DNA of 64,000 nt from Mesorhizobium ciceri biovar biserrulae WSM1271 (GTDB lineage: Bacteria; Pseudomonadota; Alphaproteobacteria; Rhizobiales; Rhizobiaceae), in NCBI RefSeq assembly GCF_000185905.1, contig NC_014923.1, forward strand, positions 496,001-560,000, in the 5' to 3' direction. Each line of letters begins with the position of its first letter. The first letter of the stretch is position 1. The notes beneath the pieces are model-generated. The model searched no databases and had not been told where the DNA came from. It saw nothing but the letters and a program-made list of their open reading frames with translations. Below are positions 1-9,281 of the stretch, in pieces. The translations under genes were made by a program, and so were the position numbers.

Positions 1-1
1 G

Positions 2-265
2 AGCGGCTATTTCCGTGCCTTCAAGGGCCTCGCCCGGCATGTCTACACGGTGCCGGTGAGCCTCAGCGAGGCCGGCGTGCCGAACGACGAACTGGCGATC
101 CGCGCAACGGAAGCCGGGCTGACCGCCGAGCCGGTGAGTTCCGTCGCCAGCGCGCTGATGCTGCTGCGCGACACCTGGGACGGCCCGTCGCCACGCATCC
201 TGATCAGCGGTTCGTTGTATCTGACCGGAGCGGTGCTGGCCGAGAACGGCACCCCGCCGACCTGA
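2..265 (+). CDS. folC: FolC C-terminal end (folylpolyglutamate / dihydrofolate synthase), partial
   Basis: The reading frame is open from the first bases of the window, so only the last 87 or so residues are present. The C-terminal end, with the stretch SPRILISGSLYLTGAVLA, matches the end of the Mur-ligase-like C domain of bacterial FolC, which adds glutamate to folates in the cytoplasm. The call also rests on position: in Rhizobiales accD-folC lies just upstream of trxA-addA, as here. The GTG at 50 is an internal codon, not the start. The ATP-binding domain lies outside the window, so the protein cannot be checked further. Confidence 0.8.
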   Translation, partial: SGYFRAFKGLARHVYTVPVSLSEAGVPNDELAIRATEAGLTAEPVSSVASALMLLRDTWDGPSPRILISGSLYLTGAVLAENGTPPT

Positions 266-329
266 AGCAGGCGACTATTCATGCCTTGGGTGGCTGCGGC
301 GGCTGAGGCCGAACCTTGGCTTTCGACCT

Positions 330-743
330 TCAGAAATCCCACGGTGAGATCAGATCAAGGCTGGTGGTGCCAAAGTCGCTGAGATTGCGCGTTGCCAGCC
401 GGCCACCGTTCACGCGCGCTATCGCCGCAATCATGCCATCGGGGGCTGACATGCCGCGACCTTGGCGTGTCGCGGCCCCCATGATCTCGCCGTAAGCCAA
501 GGCAGCATCTTCAGTCAATCCAAAAATCCGGCCGGCAAATCGATGGCGCCACCGGGAAAGTCCCTGCTCCAGCCGATCGGCACGCTCATCAGGCCGTATT
601 TTTTGGATGCCGAAGGCGATTTCAGCAATCGTCACTGTGGGAAGGGCCAGTTCAGCGTCATTGCGGACAAGCCACGCCAGGACAGCTTGGTCCGGCGCCT
701 TCTTCAGACTCTCCGAAATCACGTTGGTATCGACGAAAATCAA
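330..743 (-). CDS. vapC: PIN-domain toxin ribonuclease, VapC/FitB type
   Basis: This 137-residue protein has the PIN-domain layout: MIFVDTNVISE at the N terminus with Asp5, Glu41 in TVTIAEIAFG, Asp102 in SAPDGMIAA, and a fourth acidic cluster in TRNLSDFG (Asp123). These acidic residues bind the metal used for RNA cleavage in the family, where the usual targets are tRNA or rRNA. Its start overlaps the stop of the upstream antitoxin gene by 4 bp (ATGA), the standard arrangement for VapBC pairs. The pair sits between folC and trxA, which are usually close together, so it looks inserted. The RNA target cannot be read from the sequence. Confidence 0.88.
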   Translation of the reverse strand: MIFVDTNVISESLKKAPDQAVLAWLVRNDAELALPTVTIAEIAFGIQKIRPDERADRLEQGLSRWRHRFAGRIFGLTEDAALAYGEIMGAATRQGRGMSAPDGMIAAIARVNGGRLATRNLSDFGTTSLDLISPWDF

Positions 744-988
744 AGCTCAAGTCCCGAATGAACCTGGCGGCCTTCGCGAATGATCTTTTCCAGATCGATG
801 TCGGCGCCATGGTTTGCAGTCAAGCTGGCATAGAAGGTGGAAGCAGGTTCACGGCCAGCTTCACGAATTTCGTAGGATTCGAGCGCACGTTCGACCACAT
901 CGGCTATCGAACGATTTTCACGACGAGCAAGTCTATGAGCCAAGTCGCGTGCTTTTGCGCTTCGGACTGAGAGTTGTGGTTCGGCCAT
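740..988 (-). CDS. vapB: Antitoxin of the VapB type (plasmid-stability/Rv0623-like family)
   Basis: This 82-residue protein lies directly upstream of the PIN toxin and overlaps it by 4 bp. The N-terminal part (LSVRSAKARDLAHRLARREN) resembles the beta-strand plus helix of the small plasmid-stability transcription-factor antitoxins, and the C-terminal third is acidic and probably the toxin-binding tail. An RBS (AAAGGGAG) precedes the ATG at the expected distance. Antitoxins of this family bind their own promoter together with the toxin. The family call rests on length, the N-terminal pattern and the partner gene. Confidence 0.8.
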   Translation of the reverse strand: MAEPQLSVRSAKARDLAHRLARRENRSIADVVERALESYEIREAGREPASTFYASLTANHGADIDLEKIIREGRQVHSGLEL

Positions 989-1096
989 TTCGAACTCCCT
1001 TTTAGAACGGATATAGGCCGATCCACCGCTGCCATCAAGGTGGCAGTTGATGGCGTGCCATCACGCGGTGGATTTCCAGCGCATTGATAGGCGGCG

Positions 1097-1378
1097 TTAC
1101 TTCAACTCTATCTCGATAAACGCGTATTCGCCTTCATTGGCGTTGATGACGTCGTGCTCTACGCCCTCCTTGCGGAAATAGGGCGCGCCCTTCTTCATCT
1201 CGGCAAAGGATTCGCCGTCCTTGGTCAACAGCTTCACCTTGCCGTCCATCAGCGGCACGACGACATAGTCGTGGCCGTGGCGATGCCAGCCGGTGTTCTC
1301 GCCCGGCGCGAAGCGGTATTCGGTGACGATGACACGCTCGTTGTCGATGAAGACGGTGGCCTTGGCGGATCCGGTCAT
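1097..1378 (-). CDS. Small single-domain cupin protein
   Basis: This 93-residue protein is a single cupin barrel. Motif 1 is seen as HRHGHDYVVVPLMDG (residues about 32-46), with histidines spaced as metal ligands, followed by a motif 2-like stretch with GVEHDVIN (His75). I chose ATG 1378 because AGGAG lies about 6 nt upstream; the same frame stays open far upstream, but that extension runs antisense-like through trxA and is not a protein-like sequence. The substrate is unknown. Small cupins of this kind are often assigned to isomerases, dioxygenases or sensors, and nothing here decides which. Confidence 0.75.
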   Translation of the reverse strand: MTGSAKATVFIDNERVIVTEYRFAPGENTGWHRHGHDYVVVPLMDGKVKLLTKDGESFAEMKKGAPYFRKEGVEHDVINANEGEYAFIEIELK

Positions 1379-1455
1379 GGAGTTCTCCTGTCTGCCTCGA
1401 GCAGATGACATGGAGTGCCCGGATGCGAGAGCCAGAGCCACGCACCGATGACGCC

Positions 1456-1484
1456 AACAAAAAGCCCGGCGCGAGGCCGGGCTT
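1456..1484 (-). terminator. Rho-independent terminator after trxA
   Basis: On the minus strand a perfect 9-bp stem (AAGCCCGGC / GCCGGGCTT, 1462-1470 with 1476-1484, loop of 5) runs into TTTTTGTT. It lies about 20 bp after the trxA stop and before the cupin gene, so it probably ends the transcript coming from the addB-addA-trxA direction. Confidence 0.9.
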
Positions 1485-1506
1485 GATACCAGGAATTTCA
1501 GATGGG

Positions 1507-1830
1507 TCAGGCGAGGTTGCCATTGATCCAGTGCGACAGCGCGGTCTTCGGCGCGGCACCGACCTTCATGTCGGCCATTTCGCCGCCCTTGAAGATCATC
1601 AGCGTCGGGATCGAGCGCACGCCGAACTGGGCGGCAAGCTCCGGATTCTCGTCGATGTTGAGCTTGGCGATCTTGACCTTGGCGCCAAGTTCGGTGGCGA
1701 TATCTTCGAGCGCCGGCGCAATCATCTTGCAGGGACCGCACCATTCCGCCCAGAAATCGACGACGACCGGTACGTTGGCGTCAAGCACGTCAGCCTGGAA
1801 GTTGCTCTTGTCGACCTTCACGGTTGCCAT
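1507..1830 (-). CDS. trxA: Thioredoxin 1
   Basis: This 107-residue protein has the thioredoxin active site [11 protein letters not shown] with the redox cysteine pair in CGPC, and the conserved cis-proline region [13 protein letters not shown]. It reduces cytosolic disulfides with electrons from thioredoxin reductase. I chose the ATG at 1830 ([11 protein letters not shown]) because it gives the usual family length; an upstream in-frame start would add 12 residues unlike the family. The gene follows addA by about 75 bp and is closed by a strong terminator. Confidence 0.97.
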   Translation of the reverse strand: MATVKVDKSNFQADVLDANVPVVVDFWAEWCGPCKMIAPALEDIATELGAKVKIAKLNIDENPELAAQFGVRSIPTLMIFKGGEMADMKVGAAPKTALSHWINGNLA

Positions 1831-1906
1831 ATGGAAAAATCCTTTTGAAAGTTTTTGTCCCACCAAATGTGGTGGTGATCGCGCCCTTCTTCAAGCAGGT
1901 GTTGTG

Positions 1907-4900
1907 TCACGCTCCCGTGAGTCGAGCAAGGGCGTCGTCCATGGCGCTGGCAGGCAGTTCGATCAGCCGCGGCGCCTCGGTGAACAGCAAGGCCGCCTTG
2001 ACCGTGCGGCCGGGATAGAGCGGCTGCAACAGCGCGCGGTAGAGCGCCAACTGCAGGACATAAGCCGGCGGCACCTCGGCCAGAGTGGCGGGCGCCGGCC
2101 GGTTGGTCTTGTAGTCGACAATCGATACCGTGTCCGGCGTTACCGCCAGCCGGTCGATCTTGCCGGAAATCGAGCGCTTCTTGCCCTTGACCTCCAGGCT
2201 GCCCATGATCGCAACCTCGGCACGCGACGATGGCGCAAACAGCTGACCGAAGCCGGGATCGGCAAGGATCGATGTGACCGACGCCAGGGCCTTTTCACGC
2301 TCTGATGGCGGCCAGTCTGCACCGGTTCGCAAGAGATAGCGTTCTGCCGCTCCCGCACGTTCGGGCTCGGCAATACCGGGCAGCATCTGCAGCAGTTTGT
2401 GGAGGGCGAGCCCACGCTGCACGGCAAAGCCGGGCTCGGCATCGGCGTCGAGCACCGGCGACGCCTTGTCGACAACGGCTTGCTTGCCTTCGTCGATCAG
2501 CGCCGAGGCGCCCGATGGCGACAACGGACGCGGCAGATCCTCGAAGGGCAGCAAGGGCCGGAACAGCGTCGCCGGCAAAGGCCCAAAAGCGTCGGCCTGC
2601 CGTACCTGCTCGGCGGAACTTGGCGCGACGGGGGGCAGCTTGGTGACATGGAAACGGTGCACCGGCTCGCCGCCGGCGGGATGCGCACGCTGCTCGCTCT
2701 CCGGCGCACCGATCAGCGCGCGGCTGACGATCGAGTGCCAGGTGCCGGCGTTCGGCGCCCGCTTGCCATGATAGCCGCAGACGATCAGCCGGTCCTCGGC
2801 ACGGGTCATGCCGACATAAAGCAGCCGGCGGTATTCGTCGTCGGCGAGTTCCCGTGCCCTTGAGGCCGCCGCTTTCGAAAAACCGTTGGCGACCTCGCTG
2901 GCCGAGCGCCAGAGATAGCCCTTGCCATCCCAGTTCGCGCCGGAGCTATCGAAGGGCATCAGGCGCGGCAAATGCTGGTCGCTGAACGGCGCGGAACCGC
3001 CATCGACCAGGAACACGACGGGCGCTTCCAAGCCCTTGGCGGCGTGCACGGTCATGACCCGGACCTCGTCGCGGGTCTGGTCCATCTCGCGCTTGATCTC
3101 GGGACCGGCGTTTTCCAACGTCGACAGGAAGGCTTCCAGCCCCGGCAGGCCGGTTCGCTCCTCGGCGAGGCAGAAGCTCAGGAACTCGTCGAGAATATCG
3201 CCGGCTTCGGGCCCGAGCCGCGCGATCATCTTGCGGCGCACGCCATCGCGCGCCAGCAGGGCGGCATAGAATTCGAACACCGGCTTAAACGCGGCTTCGT
3301 TCGTCCAGATATCGACCTGGGCGACGATCTTCGCCAGTCTCTCGCTTTCGCCGGCGTGCTGTCGCAGCGATGCGATCAACGACAGACCAGCCGGCCTCTG
3401 CGCGGCGAGCATGAACAGCGCCTCTTCCGGCAGATCGAAGATCGGGCTGCGCAACACGGCGGCAAGCGACAAATCGTCCTGCGGCTGGATGAGGAGGTGA
3501 CCGAGCGCAATCAGATCCTTGACCGCGATGTGCCCGGGCAGGCTCAACCGGTCGGCGCCGGCAACCGGAATGTCGCGGCGTTTGAGTGCGCGGGTCAGGG
3601 CATGGACGAAGCGATCGCGCTTGCGCACCAGCACCAGCACATCGCCCGGCCGCAGCCACTTGCCGCGGCCTTCGATGATTTCGCCACTGCCGATCCAGCC
3701 GGCGATGGTGACGGCGACGTTCTCGGCCACGCGCACCGCCGGCGCGTGGGCATGGTCGATGGCTTGCGTCCAGTCGTCGGGCTCATCGACAACATCGGCG
3801 CCGACCGACGGCCACACCTCGACATAGCCCGGCGCGTCGGTGCGGATCGCCTGGTGGCGAAGCGGATCGGGATCATGACTGATGCCGCGCCGCACGGCTG
3901 GATCGGCGAAGACGCGGTCGACCGCGGTCAGAACATCGTCGGTCGAGCGGAACGACCAGGTCAGCTTGAGGTCGGCGAAGGACGCCTCGGCGTCACGCAC
4001 TCGTCCGGCAAACAACAGCCGGCTGTCGGCGAAGGAGTCCGGGGCCGCACCCTGGAATGAATAGATCGACTGCTTCTCGTCGCCGACGGCGAACACCGTG
4101 CGATGGACCCTGTCGCGTGCGCCAAAGCCGGCAAAGAATTCCTCCGCCAGCCGTTTCACCACTTCCCATTGGTCCGGACTGGTGTCCTGCGCCTCGTCGA
4201 GCAGGATGTGGTCGATGCCCTGGTCGAGCTTGTACTGCACCCAGGGGCCGGCGTCCGGCCGCGCCAGCAGGTTGACGGTGCGGGTGATCAGGTCGTTGAA
4301 ATCGAGGAAGCCGCGGCTGCGCTTCAGCATTTCGTAGCGGGCGATCAGCCAGTCGGCGATGGTCAGCGCGGCAGCCGTACCTTCAAGCATCCGGAACAGG
4401 GCCAGCCGATCGGTGGTTTCGACGATGGCGTTGGCGGCCGAGAGATAACGCTCCGCCAGATCCGGCAACCGGTCGACCAGGGCCCTCTTGAAGGCCTTTG
4501 CCGGGTCGTAAGCGTCGCCATCGGTCTTGAGGAAGGCTCGCGCGAGCAGTTGCAGGCGGCGAATGGGATCGCCCTCGGCAAAGGCCTGCCGCGCATAGGG
4601 CAGGATGTTGTTCAGTACCGATCTGGCGTCGGTGGCCTCGGCGGCGTGGGCGAAGCCGGCAAAATAGTCGGGCAGGAAGCCCGGCAACGGCCATACCGAA
4701 GCGGCTATGCCCTCGGCTGTCTGGCCTGGATGGAAATGGAATTCGTCGAACAGGGCCTGGAAGTGCGTGCCATCGCGCCCGACCGCGTCGATGAAATGGC
4801 GCAAGCCGTCGCGCTTGCGCACAATCTCACCCAGCAAGGCGTCGAGCCCGGCTTCGCCGCCCCGATCGAGAATGGAGGCAAAAGCCTCGGCCAGATCCCT

Positions 4901-5425
4901 GTCACCGGCGGACGTGCCCGAAATCATCTCGCGGCGCGCCGCGGCAAACAGCGATGCCTCCATCTGGCCGTCGAGCATCTCGAAATGGGCCGGGATGTTG
5001 GCCTCCAGCGGGAACTGGTGCAGCACCGATTCGCAGAAGGCGTGAATGGTCTGGATCTTCAGCCCGCCGGGCGTTTCCAGCGCCTCGGCGAACAGGCGCC
5101 GCGCCCGGCGCATGGTCTCGAGATCGGGCCGGCGCCCCTCCAGCGCCTCGACCTTTGCCGCCAGATCCACGTCACCAAGCGTCGTCCACTCCGACAGTGT
5201 CGAAAAGACCCGGTTCGACATGTTGGCGGCGGCGGCGCGCGTATAGGTCAGGCACAGGATCTTCGACGGATCGGTGCCGCGCAGCAGCAGCCGGATGACG
5301 CGCTGCGCCAGCACATGGGTCTTGCCGGAGCCGGCATTGGCCGACACCCAGGCGGAATTGCCGGGGTCGGCGGCGCGGGCCTGGCTGGTCGCGGTGTCGC
5401 TGGGAATGGGATAGGCCTTCTTCAT
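1907..5425 (-). CDS. addA: AddA helicase-nuclease subunit of the AddAB double-strand break repair complex
   Basis: This 1172-residue protein is a UvrD-like SF1 helicase fused to a RecB-type nuclease. Near the N terminus lies Walker A (SANAGSGKTHVLAQR), later the Walker B box (LLDEAQDTSPDQW), then helicase motif VI (RLLYVGMTRAEDRL). The C-terminal nuclease has SGKIDRLAV followed by IVDYKTNR, the typical D...DYK residues. With AddB it resects DNA ends for RecA-dependent repair. Its ATG at 5425 overlaps the addB stop (ATGA), so the two are translationally coupled. An upstream in-frame start would only add low-complexity arginine-rich sequence. Confidence 0.96.
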   Translation of the reverse strand: MKKAYPIPSDTATSQARAADPGNSAWVSANAGSGKTHVLAQRVIRLLLRGTDPSKILCLTYTRAAAANMSNRVFSTLSEWTTLGDVDLAAKVEALEGRRPDLETMRRARRLFAEALETPGGLKIQTIHAFCESVLHQFPLEANIPAHFEMLDGQMEASLFAAARREMISGTSAGDRDLAEAFASILDRGGEAGLDALLGEIVRKRDGLRHFIDAVGRDGTHFQALFDEFHFHPGQTAEGIAASVWPLPGFLPDYFAGFAHAAEATDARSVLNNILPYARQAFAEGDPIRRLQLLARAFLKTDGDAYDPAKAFKRALVDRLPDLAERYLSAANAIVETTDRLALFRMLEGTAAALTIADWLIARYEMLKRSRGFLDFNDLITRTVNLLARPDAGPWVQYKLDQGIDHILLDEAQDTSPDQWEVVKRLAEEFFAGFGARDRVHRTVFAVGDEKQSIYSFQGAAPDSFADSRLLFAGRVRDAEASFADLKLTWSFRSTDDVLTAVDRVFADPAVRRGISHDPDPLRHQAIRTDAPGYVEVWPSVGADVVDEPDDWTQAIDHAHAPAVRVAENVAVTIAGWIGSGEIIEGRGKWLRPGDVLVLVRKRDRFVHALTRALKRRDIPVAGADRLSLPGHIAVKDLIALGHLLIQPQDDLSLAAVLRSPIFDLPEEALFMLAAQRPAGLSLIASLRQHAGESERLAKIVAQVDIWTNEAAFKPVFEFYAALLARDGVRRKMIARLGPEAGDILDEFLSFCLAEERTGLPGLEAFLSTLENAGPEIKREMDQTRDEVRVMTVHAAKGLEAPVVFLVDGGSAPFSDQHLPRLMPFDSSGANWDGKGYLWRSASEVANGFSKAAASRARELADDEYRRLLYVGMTRAEDRLIVCGYHGKRAPNAGTWHSIVSRALIGAPESEQRAHPAGGEPVHRFHVTKLPPVAPSSAEQVRQADAFGPLPATLFRPLLPFEDLPRPLSPSGASALIDEGKQAVVDKASPVLDADAEPGFAVQRGLALHKLLQMLPGIAEPERAGAAERYLLRTGADWPPSEREKALASVTSILADPGFGQLFAPSSRAEVAIMGSLEVKGKKRSISGKIDRLAVTPDTVSIVDYKTNRPAPATLAEVPPAYVLQLALYRALLQPLYPGRTVKAALLFTEAPRLIELPASAMDDALARLTGA

Positions 5426-8400
5426 GCCTCCCCTCCCTCGTCGCCGGCATCGCCGCCTGCCGACCATTCGAGCACGCGGGCAAGATGGTCGTAGTCGCCA
5501 TCCGTCTCGCCTTCGCGGAACGGCAGCGCGCGCGACAGATACCCGGTCGCAGGGTCCGCATAGTGGATCAGCAGCTTTTCCAGCCGTGCCCAGGCCTCTT
5601 CGGCAAGATCGGTCGCGGTTCGCGGCTGGCGGTTGTGTTCGAGGATGGATTCCTCGAACACCTCGCCATTCGGCTTCAGCCTGATGAAAGCCAGTTGAGA
5701 GGGCTCACGCACGCCCAAATCCTTGAAGGCGCCGCGCCTGAGCAGCGCGCCCTCGAGCGCCAGTTGCGGCGCAAGCAGTGTGTGCGCCTGCGCCTTGGAC
5801 GGCGAGGAGCCGGTCTTGTAGTCCAGTATGTCGGCCATGCCGCCGGCCAGAAGGTCGACGCGGTCGGCGTAGCCGGACAGCGTCACGCCGGACTGGCCGA
5901 CAACGGTCTTTCCGGCGCGCTCCTCGGCATGGCGCCTTGTCACAGCATCAGCGCGCGTGCGCTCCCACTCGATGATGTTGGCGGCGAGTTTCTCGAAGCG
6001 CGGCCACCACACCGCCTCGACGTCGGCCGGAAGGGCGGCTTCGGCAAAGCAGGCGCGGCCGGCGGCGATGAGGCCGGCAAGCGCATCGGGAGCGCGCGGA
6101 TCGGCGACGCTGCCTGAGAACAGGTGCAGGATGGCGTGAAACAGCGTGCCGCGCTCGGCCGCACCAGGGTCGCGAATAACCGGATCGAGCGGCATCAGGC
6201 CGAGGATGCGTCTTGCATAGACGGCGTAGGGGTCACGGCGCAGGGTCTCGATCTCGGTGACCGAGAAATGCGTCGGGCGCACCGACAGCGGCGGCTTCGG
6301 CTGCGGCCGTGGCGCGAAATCCTGCCTTGGGCCGGCATCCAGCGCGCGCGCCCAGGCGAGCAGCTCGTCGCCACGCCGGCGCAGCTCCGCTGCCTGGTCG
6401 CTGCCGATGAAGGTCAGCAGCCGCTGAAGCCAGCGCGACGGCACGGCGGGTGCATCGCCGGCACGTGCCGAGCGGGACAGCACCACCTTCCCGGCGCCCA
6501 TGGCCATCTGGAAATCATGCGCGGCAAGGCCGATACGCCGCTCGGGCGGTTCGAGGTCGATGCCGGTCTTCATCAGCCGCGACATGAAGCGGTCGCTCTC
6601 TGGCTTGCGCGGCCATACGCCCTCGTTGAGCCCGCCGATGACCAGCGTGTCGACCGTCTGCAACCGGGCTTCCAGCGCGCCCCAGATGGCGATGTTCCGG
6701 TCGGTGCCTTGTGCCGGCTTGACCGTTTCAGGCGCGATCAGCGCCGCCATGATGTCGGGCCACTCGGTCGCCGCGAAGGACAGCGAAGCCGAAGCCGCGA
6801 CCAGCCCGCGCAGCAGTTCGGCAAGCTTCTCGCCGGCGTCACCGGCATAGAGTTCGCCAAGGCCGCCGTCGGCGATGCGGCCGAGATTTTCGAGTGTCAC
6901 GACACTGGCCCTGACAAGCGCGGCAAGGTCGGCGTCATCCCGGCCTCGGAAGGCTGCGAGCGGCGCCAGCGCCTGCTTGAGACGTTCGAGCAAATTCCGC
7001 GCAGTTTCGATAGAGCGCACGGTCAGCCGGGAAAACCAGAAGGGCTGCCGGCTGCCGCCGCCCAAGCCGGTGAGGCGGGCTTCGAACAGTTCCGGTAGCG
7101 AAACGATGTCGGGGCGGCCTGTGCCGCCGCGCAACGCCACCAGTTCGATCAGCTCCGCCGCGTGGCGCACATCGGCCCGTTCGAGGCCGAGGCCGAGCAG
7201 CGGATGCTTGAGCAGCGACAGCAGGCCAACCGGATCGCCTGGCCGGAACAGTGCCTCGAGCGCCAGCCTGAGCAGGCTGGCCGCCGGAGTGTTGGCGAGC
7301 GGTGTGCCACCGGAATCGTCGGCAACGACGCCGAAGCGCTGGAGCTCGATCGAGACGCGCCGCGCCAGCGCGCGGTCGCCGGTGACGAGAGCCGCCCTTT
7401 GGCCGGGCTGTTCGACCGCGCGCTTGAGCGCGACGGCGATGGCGACGGCCTCATCACGTTCGCTGGCGGCTTCGAGCAAGGTCACCTCGGCGAAGGCGCC
7501 GGCAATGTCGGACGCCGGGAAACCGGCACGTGTCTCGGCCCAGAGTTCGGTGGTTTCGGCCGGCCGCAGCGCTTCGCCGACAAGGGCAGCGCGAAGCGCA
7601 CGTCGCGGTTCGGCCACGCCAATCTCCTCGACGTCGCCGCGCAATACGCCGATCTTGCCGATCAGCCTGGCCAAGCCATATTGCGGGTGGCCGAGTACGG
7701 CTGGACGCGCGCCAGGCGCGGCAATCGCCTGGAACGACGCTTCGTCCAGCGTCCGGTCGAGACCCGGCAGCACGATGGCGCCGCCGGGCAGGCGCGCGAT
7801 CGCGGCAAGCAATTCGGCCGTCGCTGGTATCGAGCCGGTCGAGCCTGCGGCGATGACCGGGCCGGCGGGCGGATTGCGCTGCAGCCGCGCCGCCTCGGCG
7901 CGGATCAGCGCGCTGCGATGCGCGGCCGGATTGGAGCGGTCGCTTTCCGCGAGGAATTTCGGCCAGGCTTCGGTGACGATGCCGAGGAATTCGAGCGTCA
8001 CCTGCCACCATCCGGCAAGATTGCCGGTCACCAGATCGGTGAGCTTGGCCCAGTCGGTGCCTTCCGTCTCGATCTCGTCCATCAGCCGGGCGAGATCGCG
8101 CGCCAGCCAGATCGCGTCGGCGGTGGAAGCCGGGATGACGATCTCCTCGGCGAAAAGGGCGGCGACATGCGCCGGCAGCCGGCGTTTCCAGGCGCGCACC
8201 AGCGGCGTCAGCAGCAACAGGCGTTCGGTTGCCGAAATCGGCGGCGCCAGATCGATGGCCGCCGCTGCCTCGGTCTCGAACGCAGCCTCATCCTCGTCGA
8301 ATTCGCCGAGTGGCCGGATGACCGGCAGGATCGCCGAGCCGCCGCCGCCGCGTGCCGCCAGGCTGTCGACGAAGACACCCCGCAAGGCACGCGCGGCACG

Positions 8401-8556
8401 GCGTGTCGGCACATAGATGGTGGCATCGGCCAAAGCGAGCGGGTCGCCGTCGAATCGAAACCCCGGAACAAGACGGCCGGCAAGCAGCGCCTCGGCAAGC
8501 GTCGGCAGAAACGGCGCTCCGGGCGGGATCGAGAAAACGCGGCTGGAGCCGCTCAT
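5422..8556 (-). CDS. addB: AddB subunit of the AddAB helicase-nuclease (alphaproteobacterial type)
   Basis: This 1044-residue protein begins MSGSSRVFSIPPGAPFLPTL, the usual N-terminal box of alphaproteobacterial AddB, and ends with a RecB-family nuclease: GTLFHAILHLF, then LSGYADRVDLLAGG and ADILDYKTGSSPSK, then QLALEGALL. It is the scaffold and second nuclease of the AddAB complex. The start at 8556 overlaps the stop of the upstream nucleotidyltransferase by 4 bp (ATGA). The open frame extends 114 codons further upstream inside that gene, but the extension is arginine-rich frame-shadow sequence, so I reject it. Confidence 0.94.
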   Translation of the reverse strand: MSGSSRVFSIPPGAPFLPTLAEALLAGRLVPGFRFDGDPLALADATIYVPTRRAARALRGVFVDSLAARGGGGSAILPVIRPLGEFDEDEAAFETEAAAAIDLAPPISATERLLLLTPLVRAWKRRLPAHVAALFAEEIVIPASTADAIWLARDLARLMDEIETEGTDWAKLTDLVTGNLAGWWQVTLEFLGIVTEAWPKFLAESDRSNPAAHRSALIRAEAARLQRNPPAGPVIAAGSTGSIPATAELLAAIARLPGGAIVLPGLDRTLDEASFQAIAAPGARPAVLGHPQYGLARLIGKIGVLRGDVEEIGVAEPRRALRAALVGEALRPAETTELWAETRAGFPASDIAGAFAEVTLLEAASERDEAVAIAVALKRAVEQPGQRAALVTGDRALARRVSIELQRFGVVADDSGGTPLANTPAASLLRLALEALFRPGDPVGLLSLLKHPLLGLGLERADVRHAAELIELVALRGGTGRPDIVSLPELFEARLTGLGGGSRQPFWFSRLTVRSIETARNLLERLKQALAPLAAFRGRDDADLAALVRASVVTLENLGRIADGGLGELYAGDAGEKLAELLRGLVAASASLSFAATEWPDIMAALIAPETVKPAQGTDRNIAIWGALEARLQTVDTLVIGGLNEGVWPRKPESDRFMSRLMKTGIDLEPPERRIGLAAHDFQMAMGAGKVVLSRSARAGDAPAVPSRWLQRLLTFIGSDQAAELRRRGDELLAWARALDAGPRQDFAPRPQPKPPLSVRPTHFSVTEIETLRRDPYAVYARRILGLMPLDPVIRDPGAAERGTLFHAILHLFSGSVADPRAPDALAGLIAAGRACFAEAALPADVEAVWWPRFEKLAANIIEWERTRADAVTRRHAEERAGKTVVGQSGVTLSGYADRVDLLAGGMADILDYKTGSSPSKAQAHTLLAPQLALEGALLRRGAFKDLGVREPSQLAFIRLKPNGEVFEESILEHNRQPRTATDLAEEAWARLEKLLIHYADPATGYLSRALPFREGETDGDYDHLARVLEWSAGGDAGDEGGEA

Positions 8557-9281
8557 TGCGACTCGATGAGCGCACCGGCGACCGCCGCTTCCGCGAGCGG
8601 TACGGCATCGGGCGTGCCGACGGTGATCCAGTGGCCATGCATGGGCATGCCGAACAGGCGCCCTGCGGCGATGGCGGAATCGAAATAGGCGTTGAGCGAG
8701 TGCGGCCCGGCCGGTGCGCCCTTGAACAGGCGCGGATCGACGATCGCCGCGCCGGCATAGATCAGCCCCGCCGGATCCCCCTTTGAACGCCGCAAGCCGC
8801 CATCCGGCGCCACCAGGAAATCGGTGCTGCCGCAGTGTCCGGTCGCCTGTTGGAGATCCGCCAGCATCAGCAGAATATCCATTTTCGCCGCGTCCCATGC
8901 AAGGGCGAGGCGCTGGAGATTGAGAGGACCGTCATCGATCCAGAAGGTGTCGGCATTGAGGATGTAGAAGGGTCGCTCGCCCAGTTCCGGCAGCGCCTTG
9001 ACGATGCCGCCGGCGGAATCGAGCAGTTGTTCGCTCTCATCGGAAATGACGATTTTTGGCGCGCGGCGCGCGGCGACATGGGCGAGGATCTGTTCGGGAA
9101 AATAGTGGACGTTGACCACGGCCTTCGCGACACCGGCGGCAGCCAGGCTGTCGAGGCTCCAGTCGAGCAACGTCTTGCCGGCAATCCTGACCAGCGGCTT
9201 GGGAATGGTGTCGGTAATCGGCCGCATGCGTTTGCCAAGGCCGGCGGCAAGTACGATGGCGGTGTCCGGTCCTGCTGTCAC
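8553..9281 (-). CDS. murU: MurU-like sugar-1-phosphate nucleotidyltransferase
   Basis: This 242-residue protein has the nucleotidyltransferase signature AIVLAAGLGKRMRPITDTIPKPLV at its start (residues about 8-31), the metal-binding NADTFW, and GTPDAV near the end. This size and pattern fit MurU, which makes UDP-MurNAc from MurNAc-alpha-1-phosphate in peptidoglycan recycling. The neighbour upstream carries an AmgK-like kinase domain, the known partner that makes MurNAc-1-phosphate, and the two genes overlap by 4 bp. Older annotations call such proteins mannose-1-phosphate guanylyltransferase; the AmgK neighbour makes MurU more likely, but substrate is inferred. Confidence 0.82.
   Translation of the reverse strand: MTAGPDTAIVLAAGLGKRMRPITDTIPKPLVRIAGKTLLDWSLDSLAAAGVAKAVVNVHYFPEQILAHVAARRAPKIVISDESEQLLDSAGGIVKALPELGERPFYILNADTFWIDDGPLNLQRLALAWDAAKMDILLMLADLQQATGHCGSTDFLVAPDGGLRRSKGDPAGLIYAGAAIVDPRLFKGAPAGPHSLNAYFDSAIAAGRLFGMPMHGHWITVGTPDAVPLAEAAVAGALIESQ

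Noticed and set aside
1097..1744. A 215-codon frame covering the cupin gene and running into trxA on the same strand
   Set aside because: Only the last 93 codons look like a protein (cupin); the rest is arginine/glutamine-rich sequence in another frame of trxA, and a good RBS marks the internal ATG 1378.
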